A stretch of 64,000 bases of DNA from CAYRNY01 sp964425755. Lineage in GTDB: Bacteria > Chloroflexota > Anaerolineae > Aggregatilineales > Aggregatilineaceae. Where the stretch lies: contig CAYRNY010000020.1 in NCBI GenBank assembly GCA_964425755.1, positions 1 to 64,000 of the forward strand, in the 5' to 3' direction. The position numbers and the translations under genes were made by a program. Under the pieces are notes generated by a model. The model was not told the DNA's origin and ran no database searches. It saw only the letters and a list, made by a program, of their open reading frames with translations. Positions 42,736 through 51,277 of this stretch are shown here, piece by piece; the first letter of the stretch is position 1; every line of letters begins with the position of its first letter.

Positions 42736-43995
42736 TCAGTTGTATTCCTTGTAGGCGGCGGGAACCTGTTCCACGCCGTCCCACACTACCCGGCGGAAGT
42801 GGTTCGGGTCGGTGTTGCCTTCCGAGTTGATCAGCAGGACGTGCGAATGCGGGTCAAGCTGCAAATACTCGCGCAGCGGCTCTAGTTCGGGCCGTTCCAT
42901 GATGAACATCAACGCGCCGAGGGTGACCGCGCCGGATTCGCCGGACACGATGAACGGGTCCCCGTGCAGCGGCACGCCATAGACGCGCATACCTTTCGCC
43001 GCGACGTATTCCGGGCAGGCGAGAAACGCGTCGGCGCAGTCCTGCAGGATGTTCCACGCCAGCGGGCTCGGATCGCCGCACGCCAGCCCCGCCATCATCG
43101 TATCCAGATCGCCGGGGAAGCTGTGCGGCTTGCCGTCCCCCGCCTGCGCAGACGCGTACAGGCACGCGGCGGTCTGCGGCTCCACGACCACCGACACCGG
43201 CCTTTCCGGGCCGAACAACTGCGCGTAGAACCCGATCGTCGCGGCGGCCAGCGCGCCGACGCCCGCCTGCACGAAGATATGCGTCGGCTTGACGATGCCT
43301 TGCGCGGCGAGTTGTTCCTGTGCCTCTGAGAGCAGGGTGGTGTAGCCCTGCATCACCCAGCGCGGGACGTCTTCGTAGCCTTCCCATGACGTATCGGAGA
43401 TCACCTGCCAGCCGTTACGCGCGGCGTCCGCGTTGACCTGTCGCACCGCGTCATCGTAGGTGCCCTTCACCACGCGGACCTCGGCCCCGTTGCTCTCGAT
43501 CGCCTTGATGCGCGCCGCGCTGGTGTGCTCGTGGACGTAGATCACCGCGCGGTAGCCCATTGCCTTAGCGGCCCACGCAACGCCGCGCCCGTGATTGCCA
43601 TCCGTCGCGGCGGCGAAGGTGATGTCGCCCAGCTTCTCGCGCAGCTCGCCGGAAGTCAGCTCCGCGAACGGGATCTCGACGTTCTCCAGCCCTAACCGCG
43701 ACTGCACGAAGCGGTACATCGCAAACGATCCGCCCAGCACCTTGAACGAGTTGAGCGTCAAGCGCACCGATTCATCCTTGACCCAGATACCGCCGATCCC
43801 CAGCATCGCCGCGAGGTTCGAGAGGCTCTTCAGCGGGCTGATGCGGTAGCCGGGAATCTGGCGGTGAAAGCTGCGCGCCAGCCGCCCGATGCCGGGCGGC
43901 AATACGTGCGCCACCGCCGCGCTATCGGTGACCGTGCGCGCGCGCCGGTTTTCGATCCACTTGACCGGGAAATCGTCACTTAATGTGTAGGTCAT
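42736..43995 (-). CDS. dpaL: Diaminopropionate ammonia-lyase
   Basis: A 419-residue PLP enzyme of fold type II that splits 2,3-diaminopropionate into pyruvate and two ammonia. The PLP Lys is in LNSFKVLGGSFAMY (about residue 85) and the Asn/Gly phosphate-holding segment is ATDGNHGRGVAWAA; the AGVGALAAATIGFYA segment follows. Length and motifs fit DpaL better than threonine dehydratase. It works in the cytoplasm. The ATG has AGGTGAT upstream. A 12-bp palindrome lies 33 bases before it. Its product passes through an aminoacrylate, which RidA proteins hydrolyse. Confidence 0.9.
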   Translation of the reverse strand: MTYTLSDDFPVKWIENRRARTVTDSAAVAHVLPPGIGRLARSFHRQIPGYRISPLKSLSNLAAMLGIGGIWVKDESVRLTLNSFKVLGGSFAMYRFVQSRLGLENVEIPFAELTSGELREKLGDITFAAATDGNHGRGVAWAAKAMGYRAVIYVHEHTSAARIKAIESNGAEVRVVKGTYDDAVRQVNADAARNGWQVISDTSWEGYEDVPRWVMQGYTTLLSEAQEQLAAQGIVKPTHIFVQAGVGALAAATIGFYAQLFGPERPVSVVVEPQTAACLYASAQAGDGKPHSFPGDLDTMMAGLACGDPSPLAWNILQDCADAFLACPEYVAAKGMRVYGVPLHGDPFIVSGESGAVTLGALMFIMERPELEPLREYLQLDPHSHVLLINSEGNTDPNHFRRVVWDGVEQVPAAYKEYN

Positions 43996-44027
43996 GCCTG
44001 TATCACCTGTATATTGTGCGAAGTCTG

Positions 44028-44039
44028 TTCATATATGAA
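44028..44039. promoter_or_regulatory. Perfect 12-bp palindrome upstream of dpaL
   Basis: TTCATATATGAA is fully symmetric and lies in the dpaL leader, so it could be a repressor operator. On the minus strand it follows a hairpin and an ATTTTT run, which together look like a weak attenuator. Confidence 0.4.
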
Positions 44040-44202
44040 AAATGCCCACACCCGCCCCCGTGGGGCGTGCGCAGACATGGAGCCTAACATGTGATGGCGG
44101 CTATGATAGCGGATTCGCGGCGCTTTGGATAGCCCCGTTTGGTACCGGACGGGCGGATAGAAATCATCCCGCACCGGCTTTGACCTGGGCGTCACCTTCC
44201 GC

Positions 44203-44233
44203 TATACTTTTTCTGTGAAAGATTCAAAGTATA
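44203..44233. promoter_or_regulatory. Interrupted inverted repeat before the methyltransferase gene
   Basis: TATACTTT and AAAGTATA are separated by 15 bases. The arms are AT-rich and the site lies about 135 bases upstream of the start codon. Operator or terminator use cannot be separated by eye. Confidence 0.35.
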
Positions 44234-44367
44234 TTGAACTATTTCATGGCAAGTATGATACTATCCGGCTCTTTGTGGCGGATTTGCGCAGGGGCGTTTT
44301 CTTTCATTGAGATGTGTTATCGTATATATGTCTTATTCGCTAGTTTACGGCAAACAGGAGAGGGATT

Positions 44368-45132
44368 ATGCAGCGGCATATCATTCAATTTCCACCTGCA
44401 AATACCAAGAATCTGGACCAGGACGAAGCCTATTTCTACCTGAAAAATGATGGCACGCGGGATAAGATCCGTTTTCATGACTACGACCGGATCTACAGCA
44501 TTCCGGGGCTATATGAGCAGTTGTTTTACGACCGGCTAAAATGCAATTCGCCGAGAAAGGTCACAGCGGCGCTCAGCCACACGATCGATGTCAACAAGCA
44601 ACATTTCTCCGCAATGAAGGTGCTTGACTTTGGCGCTGGAAACGGCATGATGGGCGAAGAGTTGAAGAAAATCGGCGTTGCCAGGCTCGTCGGTGTGGAT
44701 ATTCTCGAAGCGGCCAAAACCGCAGCGGAACGCGACAGGCCGGGGGTCTACGATGCGTATTACGTAAAAGACTTCACCAACCTGAACGCAAGCGACATCG
44801 ACGAGATCAAAGCCTGGAACTTGAATGCGCTGACAACGGTCGCCGCGCTCGGGTTCGGCGACATTCCGCCGCAGGCGTTCGTTCAAGCGCTGAACGTGAT
44901 CGACGAGCAGGGGTGGGTCGCGTTCAACATCAAGGAGACGTTCCTCTACAACTCGGACGAAACCGGCTTCTCCAGGTTGATCAGGGAGTTGATCTTCTCT
45001 GAGTACCTGAACATCAACCACCTGGAACGGTACCGGCACCGCCTGTCAATTGAGGGACACCCGCTGTACTATTTCTCCGTGATCTGTTGGAAAAACGCAC
45101 ATGTGCCGTTCGAGTTCCTGGAGCGTATATAA
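44368..45132 (+). CDS. SAM-dependent methyltransferase
   Basis: A 254-residue protein. The SAM-binding motif is VLDFGAGNGMMGEEL at about residues 89-103, followed by the acidic strand end LVGVDILEAAKTA. The late segment FNIKETFLYNSDETGF supplies the usual NIKE-type motif of some class I methyltransferases. The first 75 residues are not conserved in a family I know. Base composition is lower in GC than in neighbours, as is its leader, which may mean transfer. The ATG has AGGAGAGGG eight bases upstream. The substrate is unknown. Confidence 0.8.
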   Translation: MQRHIIQFPPANTKNLDQDEAYFYLKNDGTRDKIRFHDYDRIYSIPGLYEQLFYDRLKCNSPRKVTAALSHTIDVNKQHFSAMKVLDFGAGNGMMGEELKKIGVARLVGVDILEAAKTAAERDRPGVYDAYYVKDFTNLNASDIDEIKAWNLNALTTVAALGFGDIPPQAFVQALNVIDEQGWVAFNIKETFLYNSDETGFSRLIRELIFSEYLNINHLERYRHRLSIEGHPLYYFSVICWKNAHVPFEFLERI

Positions 45133-45156
45133 GCGGCCCCGGGCTGGGGCGCGTTA

Positions 45157-45182
45157 AGCGGGCCAGGATGCCCCGGCCCGCT
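45157..45182. terminator. Stem-loop between convergent genes
   Basis: AGCGGGCC and GGCCCGCT form a perfect 8-bp stem with a 10-base loop, between the methyltransferase and ABC permease stop codons. On the minus strand TTAACG follows. Termination in both directions is possible. Confidence 0.5.
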
Positions 45183-45206
45183 GTTCGCGATAGGCAGGCC
45201 CTGGGA

Positions 45207-46079
45207 TCACAACTCACCGGCGCGGCGCCAGCGCCCGATGACGCGCTCCAGCACGTCCACCACCACGTACAGCACCAGCCCCAGCAGCGACATCGCCAGA
45301 ATCCCGGCGTACATGCGGTCGTAGCGCAGCCGCTGCCACGTCAACTGTACGATGTAGTAACCCAGGCCCTCGCGCGTGGCGTACTGCTCGGCGATGAACA
45401 GCACCGCGATCGCCGTGCCGACCGACACGCGCAGCGCCGTGAGCACCGCCGGCAGCGACGCCGGCAGGTACACGTAGCGGAACAGCGCGCGCCGCCCCGC
45501 GCCCAGCGAGCGCACCGACTGGATCAGCTCCGGGCGCAGCCCGGCGGCTTCGTCGCGCACCACGACCAGGATCTGGAAAAACAAGATCAGCGCGATCAGG
45601 AACACCTTCGACGTTTCCCCGATCCCCAGCACCACCAGGATCACCGGCAGGAACACGATCTTGGGGATCGGGTGTGCCAGCCCGATCAGCGGCGCGAAGA
45701 TGCGGTTGAGCACGCGAATCTGGCCCAGGCCCATGCCGACCGGCGTGGCGATCAGCACCGCGACCGCGATCGCCTTCAGCACGCGCCCGGCGCTGACGGT
45801 TGTGTGACGCCACAGGTCGCCTTCGCTCATCTCGCTGACGAAGACAGGCCACACGTCCCAGGGGTAGGGCATGATCTCGCGGTGCAGGGCCGCCGCCAGC
45901 GCGATCCAGCAGGCGATGAAGATCAACACGGCCAGCAGCAGGTTGAACGCGCGCCCGCCCGCTGCCCGCGCGATCTCGCGCGCCAGTTCGCGCGGCGGCA
46001 GGTCGCGCCAGGTCGCCGGTTCAGAGGTGGTATGTGTGTGCGTTACATCAGGCCGAGCAGTGTCCGTAGTTGAGTGCAT
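45207..46079 (-). CDS. ABC transporter permease (SsuC/TauC/ThiX-like)
   Basis: A 290-residue permease with a long hydrophilic N-terminus (about 45 residues) and six membrane helices. The ATPase-contact EAA loop is VRSLGAGRRALFRYVYLPASLP, and the family segment GLAHPIPKIVFLPVILVVLG precedes it. It belongs to the group importing sulfonates, taurine, nitrate or thiamine precursors. Its start overlaps the ATPase gene by 37 bases. With the ATPase and the binding protein it forms a complete importer whose substrate is unknown. Confidence 0.88.
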   Translation of the reverse strand: MHSTTDTARPDVTHTHTTSEPATWRDLPPRELAREIARAAGGRAFNLLLAVLIFIACWIALAAALHREIMPYPWDVWPVFVSEMSEGDLWRHTTVSAGRVLKAIAVAVLIATPVGMGLGQIRVLNRIFAPLIGLAHPIPKIVFLPVILVVLGIGETSKVFLIALILFFQILVVVRDEAAGLRPELIQSVRSLGAGRRALFRYVYLPASLPAVLTALRVSVGTAIAVLFIAEQYATREGLGYYIVQLTWQRLRYDRMYAGILAMSLLGLVLYVVVDVLERVIGRWRRAGEL

Positions 46080-46825
46080 GTCTCCAAGAATGTCCCTGTG
46101 CTGCGGTAGCCGGGCGTGCCTGCTTCAGGGTTCGGCACGATCACGGCGTCGGTGTTCGGCGGGTCGGAGAGCACGAGAATCTGGCGGCCCAGAATCGCGG
46201 CTTCCTCAATCGCGTGCGTGACGATCACGCTGGTGAGCTGCATCTCCGCGCGCAGTTGCAGGATCAGGCTTTGCAGGTCTTCGCGCGTGGGTGCGTCCAG
46301 GCTGCTGAAGGGTTCGTCCATCAGCAGCAGGTCCGGCTTCAGGGCCAGGGTGCGCGCGATGGCGGTACGCTGGCGCTGGCCGCCGCTGATCGCGCCGGGG
46401 AACTTGTGCCGCTGCGGGTAGATGTTCAGCCGCTGCAGCCAGTCTTCGACTTCCCGGCGCGCTGCCTGGCGTCCGGGCGGCGGTTCGGTGCGCGGGGCGT
46501 GTTTGCCGTCCGGCCCGTAGAAGCGCCGCACGCGCAGCCCCAACGCGACGTTGTCCCACACCGTGGCCCAGGGTAGCAGGCCGTAATCTTGCAGGATCAG
46601 CCCCGTCTCCGGGCGCGGGCGCTGGATCAGCGTGTCCCCGACGTAAATCGCGCCGGCGGTGGCGCGGCGCAGCCCGGCGATCAGCGTGAGCAGCGTCGTC
46701 TTGCCGCAGCCGGACGGGCCGATGATCGACCACGCTTCGCCCTGTTTGACGTGCCAGGTGAAGTTTTCGAACACCGGCACGGCGCGCGGTCCATAGCGGA
46801 AGGTGAGATTCTCGATTCGGATCAT
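46043..46825 (-). CDS. ABC transporter ATP-binding protein (SsuB/TauB-like)
   Basis: A 260-residue ABC ATPase with Walker A GPSGCGKTT, Q-loop GLILQDYGLLPW, signature ISGGQRQRTA and Walker B LLLMDEPFSSLD with the H-loop ITVTHAIEEA-like VIVTHAIEEA. An insertion of about 15 residues (RRFYGPDGKHAPRT) lies after the Q-loop region. It powers the neighbouring permease. I chose the ATG before IRIENLTFRYG, as the domain starts directly there, though the ribosome-binding site is weak and translation may depend on the binding-protein gene upstream. Confidence 0.9.
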   Translation of the reverse strand: MIRIENLTFRYGPRAVPVFENFTWHVKQGEAWSIIGPSGCGKTTLLTLIAGLRRATAGAIYVGDTLIQRPRPETGLILQDYGLLPWATVWDNVALGLRVRRFYGPDGKHAPRTEPPPGRQAARREVEDWLQRLNIYPQRHKFPGAISGGQRQRTAIARTLALKPDLLLMDEPFSSLDAPTREDLQSLILQLRAEMQLTSVIVTHAIEEAAILGRQILVLSDPPNTDAVIVPNPEAGTPGYRSTGTFLETCTQLRTLLGLM

Positions 46826-46846
46826 GGGTTTTTGATTGTGGGATGC

Positions 46847-46870
46847 GGGGGCAATTCGCGGATTGCCCCC
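46847..46870 (-). other. Intercistronic stem-loop between binding protein and ATPase genes
   Basis: GGGGGCAAT and ATTGCCCCC form a perfect 9-bp stem with a 6-base loop, starting 18 bases past the binding-protein stop. No T-run follows on the minus strand. Such hairpins can protect the upstream mRNA and so raise the amount of binding protein over the membrane parts. Confidence 0.6.
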
Positions 46871-46888
46871 GTCGTGCACATTGTGCGC

Positions 46889-48157
46889 TTACTCCAGCGT
46901 CATCAGGTACGCGATCAGGTTGTTCAGGTCGTCCTCGCTCAGCGTGTCGTAGGCGGGCATGATGTCGTTATAGCCCTCGACGACATACGCGCCCGGATTC
47001 ACGATCGCCTCGTGGATGTAGTCCTCGGCGCTCTGCCCTTCGACAGTTTCGCCCGCGCGGGTCGCCAGCCCGGCCAGCGACGGCCCGGCCCCGGCGACGC
47101 CCTCTTCGAGCGAGTGGCAGTTCGCGCAGCCATTGTCGTTATAGACCGTCTCACCGGCTCCCGGGTCGCCGGTCACGTCCGGCGCGATCGCGTCCAGGAA
47201 CGCGGGGTTGACGCTGGTGGCGTAGTCCGGCGCGCTGTCGATGATGTCTTCCGCCAGCAGCCACTCGATCGTGTCGTCCCAGGCCAGTTCTTCGGTGATG
47301 CGGTAGGTCGGGAACGGCGGCAGCGCGTAGCTGTCGCGCACGGCGTCCGGCACGTTGGTCTTTTCGATCCACAGGTCGCGGTAAGCTTCCGGATCGGCGT
47401 TGATATCCTCGGCGGCCTGCATCCACGCAGCCAGGAACGCCTGCACCGCGCCGGGGTGGTCCTCGATGTACTCGCTGCGGAAGCTGAGCACGCTCTGGCT
47501 GAATTCCTCTTCGATCAGCGAGGTGTCATCCGCCACCAGGATCGCGCCGCCCTCAATCGCCGCCTGCGCCAGCGGATCGGGCAGGCACGCGGCCTGCAAC
47601 TGGCCTTCCATCAACAACTGGTAGCGCACCGGGATGTTTGGCTCCGGGCGGAAGCTCAAGTCGGCGGCGTCCAATCCTTCAGCTTCGAGGATGCGCTGCG
47701 TGATGTAGTGGATCACCGAGTTCTCGCTGATGCCGATCTCGACACCGGCCAGGTCTTCGGGTGTCTCCAGCCCGCTATCCGGCGCGGCCAGCACGCGGAA
47801 CTGCGGTGCGTCGGGATACGCGCGGCGGGACATCGCCACGATCTGGATGCGCGGCTCGTCCTGGTTGAACAGCCCGGTGCTGATCAGGTCGTTGAGCATG
47901 CCGTCGATCTCGCCCGCGATCAGCAGTTGGTCGCGTTCCAGCGCGCTGCTGACCGGGATCAGTTCGACATCCAGGCCCACGTCTTCGAAATAGCCTGCCT
48001 CTTGCGCGACGTAAAACGGCAGCACGTCCAGAATCGGCAGCAGGCCCATTCGCATCTCCGTGCCGTCCTGGGCCTGGGCGCGATCCGTGAGGACCGGCGC
48101 AGCCGTGACGAGTATCAGCGTCGCGATCAGGGTCAGGGAGAGATACAGTTTACGCAT
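46889..48157 (-). CDS. Periplasmic binding protein fused to a cytochrome c domain
   Basis: A 422-residue protein. A signal peptide covers about residues 1-30 (ending RAQAQ). Residues 35-325 form an NMT1/THI5-like binding domain of the SsuA/TauA group (MGLLPILDVLPFYVAQEAGYF, then LLIAGEIDGMLND). A mono-heme cytochrome c domain follows (about 330-422): Cys344-A-N-Cys347-His348 binds heme and Met400 in NDIMPAYDTL is the likely sixth ligand, as in cytochrome domains of Cox2 type. One frame covers both. Only this protein of the importer carries heme, so substrate capture may be coupled to electron transfer. The ATG has AAGGAG upstream. Confidence 0.9.
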   Translation of the reverse strand: MRKLYLSLTLIATLILVTAAPVLTDRAQAQDGTEMRMGLLPILDVLPFYVAQEAGYFEDVGLDVELIPVSSALERDQLLIAGEIDGMLNDLISTGLFNQDEPRIQIVAMSRRAYPDAPQFRVLAAPDSGLETPEDLAGVEIGISENSVIHYITQRILEAEGLDAADLSFRPEPNIPVRYQLLMEGQLQAACLPDPLAQAAIEGGAILVADDTSLIEEEFSQSVLSFRSEYIEDHPGAVQAFLAAWMQAAEDINADPEAYRDLWIEKTNVPDAVRDSYALPPFPTYRITEELAWDDTIEWLLAEDIIDSAPDYATSVNPAFLDAIAPDVTGDPGAGETVYNDNGCANCHSLEEGVAGAGPSLAGLATRAGETVEGQSAEDYIHEAIVNPGAYVVEGYNDIMPAYDTLSEDDLNNLIAYLMTLE

Positions 48158-48194
48158 GGTGTGTGTACTCCTTCTGCAAAGAATTTTAGCGATC

Positions 48195-48233
48195 AGCCGT
48201 CAGCTTTCAGCGGGTGTCTGTATGCTGAAGGCT
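48195..48233. repeat. Heptamer units within an inverted repeat
   Basis: AGCCGTC, AGCTTTC and AGCGGGT are three adjacent seven-base units. The first ten bases (AGCCGTCAGC) also pair with GCTGAAGGCT at 48224-48233, 9 of 10 positions matching. The site is in the gap between the UbiA gene and the binding-protein gene. Confidence 0.4.
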
Positions 48234-48327
48234 GGCTGCTGGCAGCTAAAGCGTGTTGCTGGCGATTCGTGCCGTTTGCTCAGTGTGCGGGCCGTTGTGC
48301 CCCGCGTGTATCACGTACCAACAGCCA

Positions 48328-49254
48328 CTAAACCAACACCGCGGCCAGCGTCCCGGCGAACAGGGTCAGCGCGATGTACGAGTTCATGTTGAAGAACGCG
48401 ACGTTCACCCGGCTGAGGTCATCCGGCGATACGATGCGGTGCTCGTGGACCAGCATCGCCGCCGTCACCGCCGCCGCGACGTAGTACGGCCACGCCAGCC
48501 CTGCCGCGATCCCCGCCAGCACTAACCAGATCATAAACCAAACGTGGTTGAGCCGCGCCAACCGCAGCGCGGATGCCACGCTATAACGGGCGGGCCACGC
48601 GTGCAGCCCTTCGCGGCGATCGTGTTCCACGTCCTGGCAGGCGTAGATCAGGTCGAAGCCCGCGATCCAGAACATCACCGCCGCGATGAGCAGCCACGCG
48701 GGCAGGTCATCCGGCGTGAAGAACGTCCCGCGCACCGCGATCCAGCCGCCGCCGACCGCCAGCGCGTCCGTGAAGCCGAGCACCCAATGCGCCAGCACCG
48801 TGAAGCGCTTGGTGAAGCTGTAGCCGACCAGGAACAGCACCGCCAGCGGCGCGAGTTGCAGCGCCAGCGGGTCGAGCATGGCCGCCGCGATCAGCAGCAC
48901 GACCAGCGACACGCCCGCGTAAAATAGCACCGTGCGCGCGCTGATCGCGCCGGTCACGGTAGGGCGATTTTGGGTGCGCGGGTTGGTCGCGTCGTAGACG
49001 CGGTCGGCGTAGCGATTCACGGCAAATGCCAGCGTGCGTGCCGCCGCCATCGCCACCGAGACCCAGGCGAATTCCCACAGCGTGGGCAGCCCGCCCGCCG
49101 CCAGCACCATGCCGATGTAGGCGAACGGTAGCGCGAAGATCGTGTGCTCGAAGCGCACGAGGTCCAGGAACACGCGCAGGTTATACGCGGCGGTTCCGGG
49201 CCGCAGCCCGCGCGCGCGGGCGGAGTCTTTGGCGCGTTGTGTCGATGATCCCAT
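48328..49254 (-). CDS. ubiA: UbiA-family prenyltransferase (MqnP/UbiA-like)
   Basis: A 308-residue membrane enzyme with about eight to nine helices. The two Asp-rich motifs that bind prenyl diphosphate through Mg2+ are NRYADRVYD (about residue 75-83) and CQDVEHDRREG (about 200-210). It attaches a prenyl chain to an aromatic acid. With the UbiD gene 11 bases upstream, and MenG and UbiX elsewhere in the window, a role in menaquinone synthesis (MqnP of the futalosine route) is likely; ubiquinone synthesis is less so. The ATG has AGGGG 8 bases before it. Confidence 0.88.
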   Translation of the reverse strand: MGSSTQRAKDSARARGLRPGTAAYNLRVFLDLVRFEHTIFALPFAYIGMVLAAGGLPTLWEFAWVSVAMAAARTLAFAVNRYADRVYDATNPRTQNRPTVTGAISARTVLFYAGVSLVVLLIAAAMLDPLALQLAPLAVLFLVGYSFTKRFTVLAHWVLGFTDALAVGGGWIAVRGTFFTPDDLPAWLLIAAVMFWIAGFDLIYACQDVEHDRREGLHAWPARYSVASALRLARLNHVWFMIWLVLAGIAAGLAWPYYVAAAVTAAMLVHEHRIVSPDDLSRVNVAFFNMNSYIALTLFAGTLAAVLV

Positions 49255-49265
49255 AACGTAGACCC

Positions 49266-51080
49266 CTACCCGATCCGGTAATCCGTCCACTTTGCATCGA
49301 CCAGCCGCGTGATGTCCTCGCTCATGGCGAGCTCCTGCGGCCAGCCGCGCGGATGTCCATCTTCTACGGTCTTGGTCGTCGCGTCAATGGCGATCTGGCT
49401 GCGCGGCGCGTCATCCCCGATGAAATGGTCGATCGCGCCGCGCTGCACGATGATATCGCGCCGCCAGTCGACGTTGCCCAGCGCGCGCCACGCCACGTCG
49501 TGCAGGTCGTGCAGGTTCACGAAGGCATCCAGCAGGATGATGCTGTGCTCCGGCGCGGCCTGCCAGATGCGCGCGACCTGGTCGCGCATGACGCGCCCGG
49601 CCTTGTCCACTGCCACGAGCAGCACCCCCGGCAGCGGTTCGTGCCACGTGATCCCCTCGATCGCGTCCAGCGCGTCCGCGCTCGCGGCCATGTCCGGCGG
49701 GCCGTAGCGCCGCCCCGGCTTGCGCGTGGCGTCGATGCCGATCTTGCCGCCGTAGGAGTCCTTGATCGCGCTGTGGTCGAGCTGGTCGACCGGGCCATCG
49801 ACGACCGTGATGTCACGCTGCCAGTCGACGTTACTCAGCACCGCGTCCGCGACCGCTCCCGGATCGTGCACGTTCACATCCTCGTCGACCACGATCACGC
49901 ACTTCGCGAGCATCATCAGCCCGATCGACCACACGCCGTACATCAGTTTCTGTGCGTGGCCGGGGTAACGTGTCGGCACGCTGAGGATGATCAGGTTGTG
50001 GAAGACGCCTTCGGCGGGCATGGTGTAATCCACGATCTCGCCCTGGAACAGTTGCAGCAATGGCAGGAACAGCCGCTCGGTGGCCTTGCCCATCCAGTAA
50101 TCTTCCATCGGCGGCTTGCCGACGACGGTCGTCGGGTAGATCGCGCCGCGCCGGTGCGTGATCGCGGTGACGTGAAACGCCGGGAACAGGTCGGCGGGCG
50201 TGTAAAACCCGGTGTGATCGCCGAACGGTCCTTCCATGCGCTGGTCGTTGGGATCGACATAGCCTTCGATCACGATCTCGGCATTGGCAGGGACCTCGAT
50301 ATCCTGCGTGATCGCTTTGGTGAACGGCACGGGCTTGCCACGCAGCCAGCTTGCCAGCAGGTACTCGTCGATCCCCGGCGGCAGCGGCGCGCTGCTGCAC
50401 CACATCTGCGCCGGGTCGCCGCCCAGCACGATCGCGCAGGGGATCCTGTCAAGCTGTTGCTTGCGGGCTTCGCGCTCGTGGTCCGCGCCGCCCTTGTGGC
50501 GCTGCCAGTGCATCATCAGCGTCTGCCCGTCGAGCTTCTGCAGGCGGTACATGCCGACGTTGCGCTGGCCCGTGACCGGGTCACGCGTGATGACCTGGGG
50601 CAGGGTGATGTACGGCCCGCCGTCTTCCGGCCAGCAGGTCAGGATCGGCAGCGTGTCCAGCGACGGGTTTTCGGTATGGACGATCTCCTGGCACGCGGCG
50701 CGGCGTGCCATGCTTGGGCCGAAGCCAATGCTGCGCAGCACGCCAAGCATTTCGCTGCCGCGTTTCATCATCTCGCTCATGCCTTTGGGCAGCTTCGGAT
50801 CGACGATCTTCGCGAGGTTGTGGCGCACGTCTTCGAGGTCGTCCACGCCCAGCGCCAGCGCCATCCGCCGCGCCGACCCGAACGCGTTGATCAGCACCGG
50901 CATGCTGTGGCCCTCGACGTTTTCAAACAGCAGCGCCTTGTTGTGCGCGTCCGGCCCCTTGCTGACGCGGTCGGTGATCGCGGTGATCTCCAGGTGCGTG
51001 CTGACGGGCGTGGTGACACGGATCAATTCGTCTTCGGCTTCCAGCCGCGCGATGAAGGCGCGCAGATCGTCGTATGGCAT
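49266..51080 (-). CDS. ubiD: UbiD-family decarboxylase (MqnL/UbiD-like)
   Basis: A 604-residue enzyme, longer than E. coli UbiD (about 497) and close to the long UbiD group. It decarboxylates an aromatic or polyprenylated aromatic acid using prenylated FMN made by UbiX. Recognisable segments are FENVEGHSMPVLINAFGS near residue 75, PYITLPQVITRDPVTGQRNVG, the MEGPFGDHTGFYTP region with the conserved Glu/His set and GKPPMEDYWMGKATERLFL. The final 110 residues repeat decarboxylase-type sequence. The ATG has GGGGAG eight bases upstream. Context with UbiA supports MqnL in menaquinone synthesis. Confidence 0.9.
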   Translation of the reverse strand: MPYDDLRAFIARLEAEDELIRVTTPVSTHLEITAITDRVSKGPDAHNKALLFENVEGHSMPVLINAFGSARRMALALGVDDLEDVRHNLAKIVDPKLPKGMSEMMKRGSEMLGVLRSIGFGPSMARRAACQEIVHTENPSLDTLPILTCWPEDGGPYITLPQVITRDPVTGQRNVGMYRLQKLDGQTLMMHWQRHKGGADHEREARKQQLDRIPCAIVLGGDPAQMWCSSAPLPPGIDEYLLASWLRGKPVPFTKAITQDIEVPANAEIVIEGYVDPNDQRMEGPFGDHTGFYTPADLFPAFHVTAITHRRGAIYPTTVVGKPPMEDYWMGKATERLFLPLLQLFQGEIVDYTMPAEGVFHNLIILSVPTRYPGHAQKLMYGVWSIGLMMLAKCVIVVDEDVNVHDPGAVADAVLSNVDWQRDITVVDGPVDQLDHSAIKDSYGGKIGIDATRKPGRRYGPPDMAASADALDAIEGITWHEPLPGVLLVAVDKAGRVMRDQVARIWQAAPEHSIILLDAFVNLHDLHDVAWRALGNVDWRRDIIVQRGAIDHFIGDDAPRSQIAIDATTKTVEDGHPRGWPQELAMSEDITRLVDAKWTDYRIG

Positions 51081-51212
51081 AGAAAAACTCCCCGGTAATG
51101 AGCGATCGGTTGCGGGCGGTGTCGGTGGCATAAGTGCGATTTAGATCATTCAGAATCAACTGAAACTTGCCAGATCGTACCACAAGTCGGGGCGCACTCC
51201 CAACCGCGGCGC

Positions 51213-51241
51213 ATTATAAACGCGATGCACGGTTGTCACAA
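51213..51241 (-). promoter_or_regulatory. Promoter of ubiD-ubiA
   Basis: On the minus strand TTGTGA is separated by 17 bases from a perfect TATAAT (51213-51218). The leader to the ubiD start would be about 125 bases. Confidence 0.7.
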
Positions 51242-51277
51242 ATCCGGCAGTCATTTGGCAGTACCGGCCAAAAGGAC

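Larger units (their letters stand above)
43996..44367. other. Region between dpaL and a methyltransferase gene, no gene seen
   Basis: The left part is the dpaL leader with a 12-bp palindrome and a GC-rich hairpin at 44044-44069. The right part (44200-44360) is AT-rich and should hold the plus-strand promoter of the methyltransferase; TTGAGA at 44307 with TCTTAT at 44331 is a possible pair. Short frames here have no coding character. Confidence 0.45.

Noticed and set aside
44234..44443. Short plus-strand frame in the leader of the methyltransferase gene
   Set aside because: It overlaps the start of the methyltransferase in another frame, has no ribosome-binding site and gives no recognisable protein.
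49353..51098. Long plus-strand frame opposite ubiD (about 580 codons), and similar ones opposite the amylosucrase, sat-cysC, GH2 and zinc genes
   Set aside because: They are antisense shadows caused by GC-rich third positions. The minus-strand proteins have clear families, motifs and ribosome-binding sites, while the shadow products are Arg/His/Val-rich and match no family.
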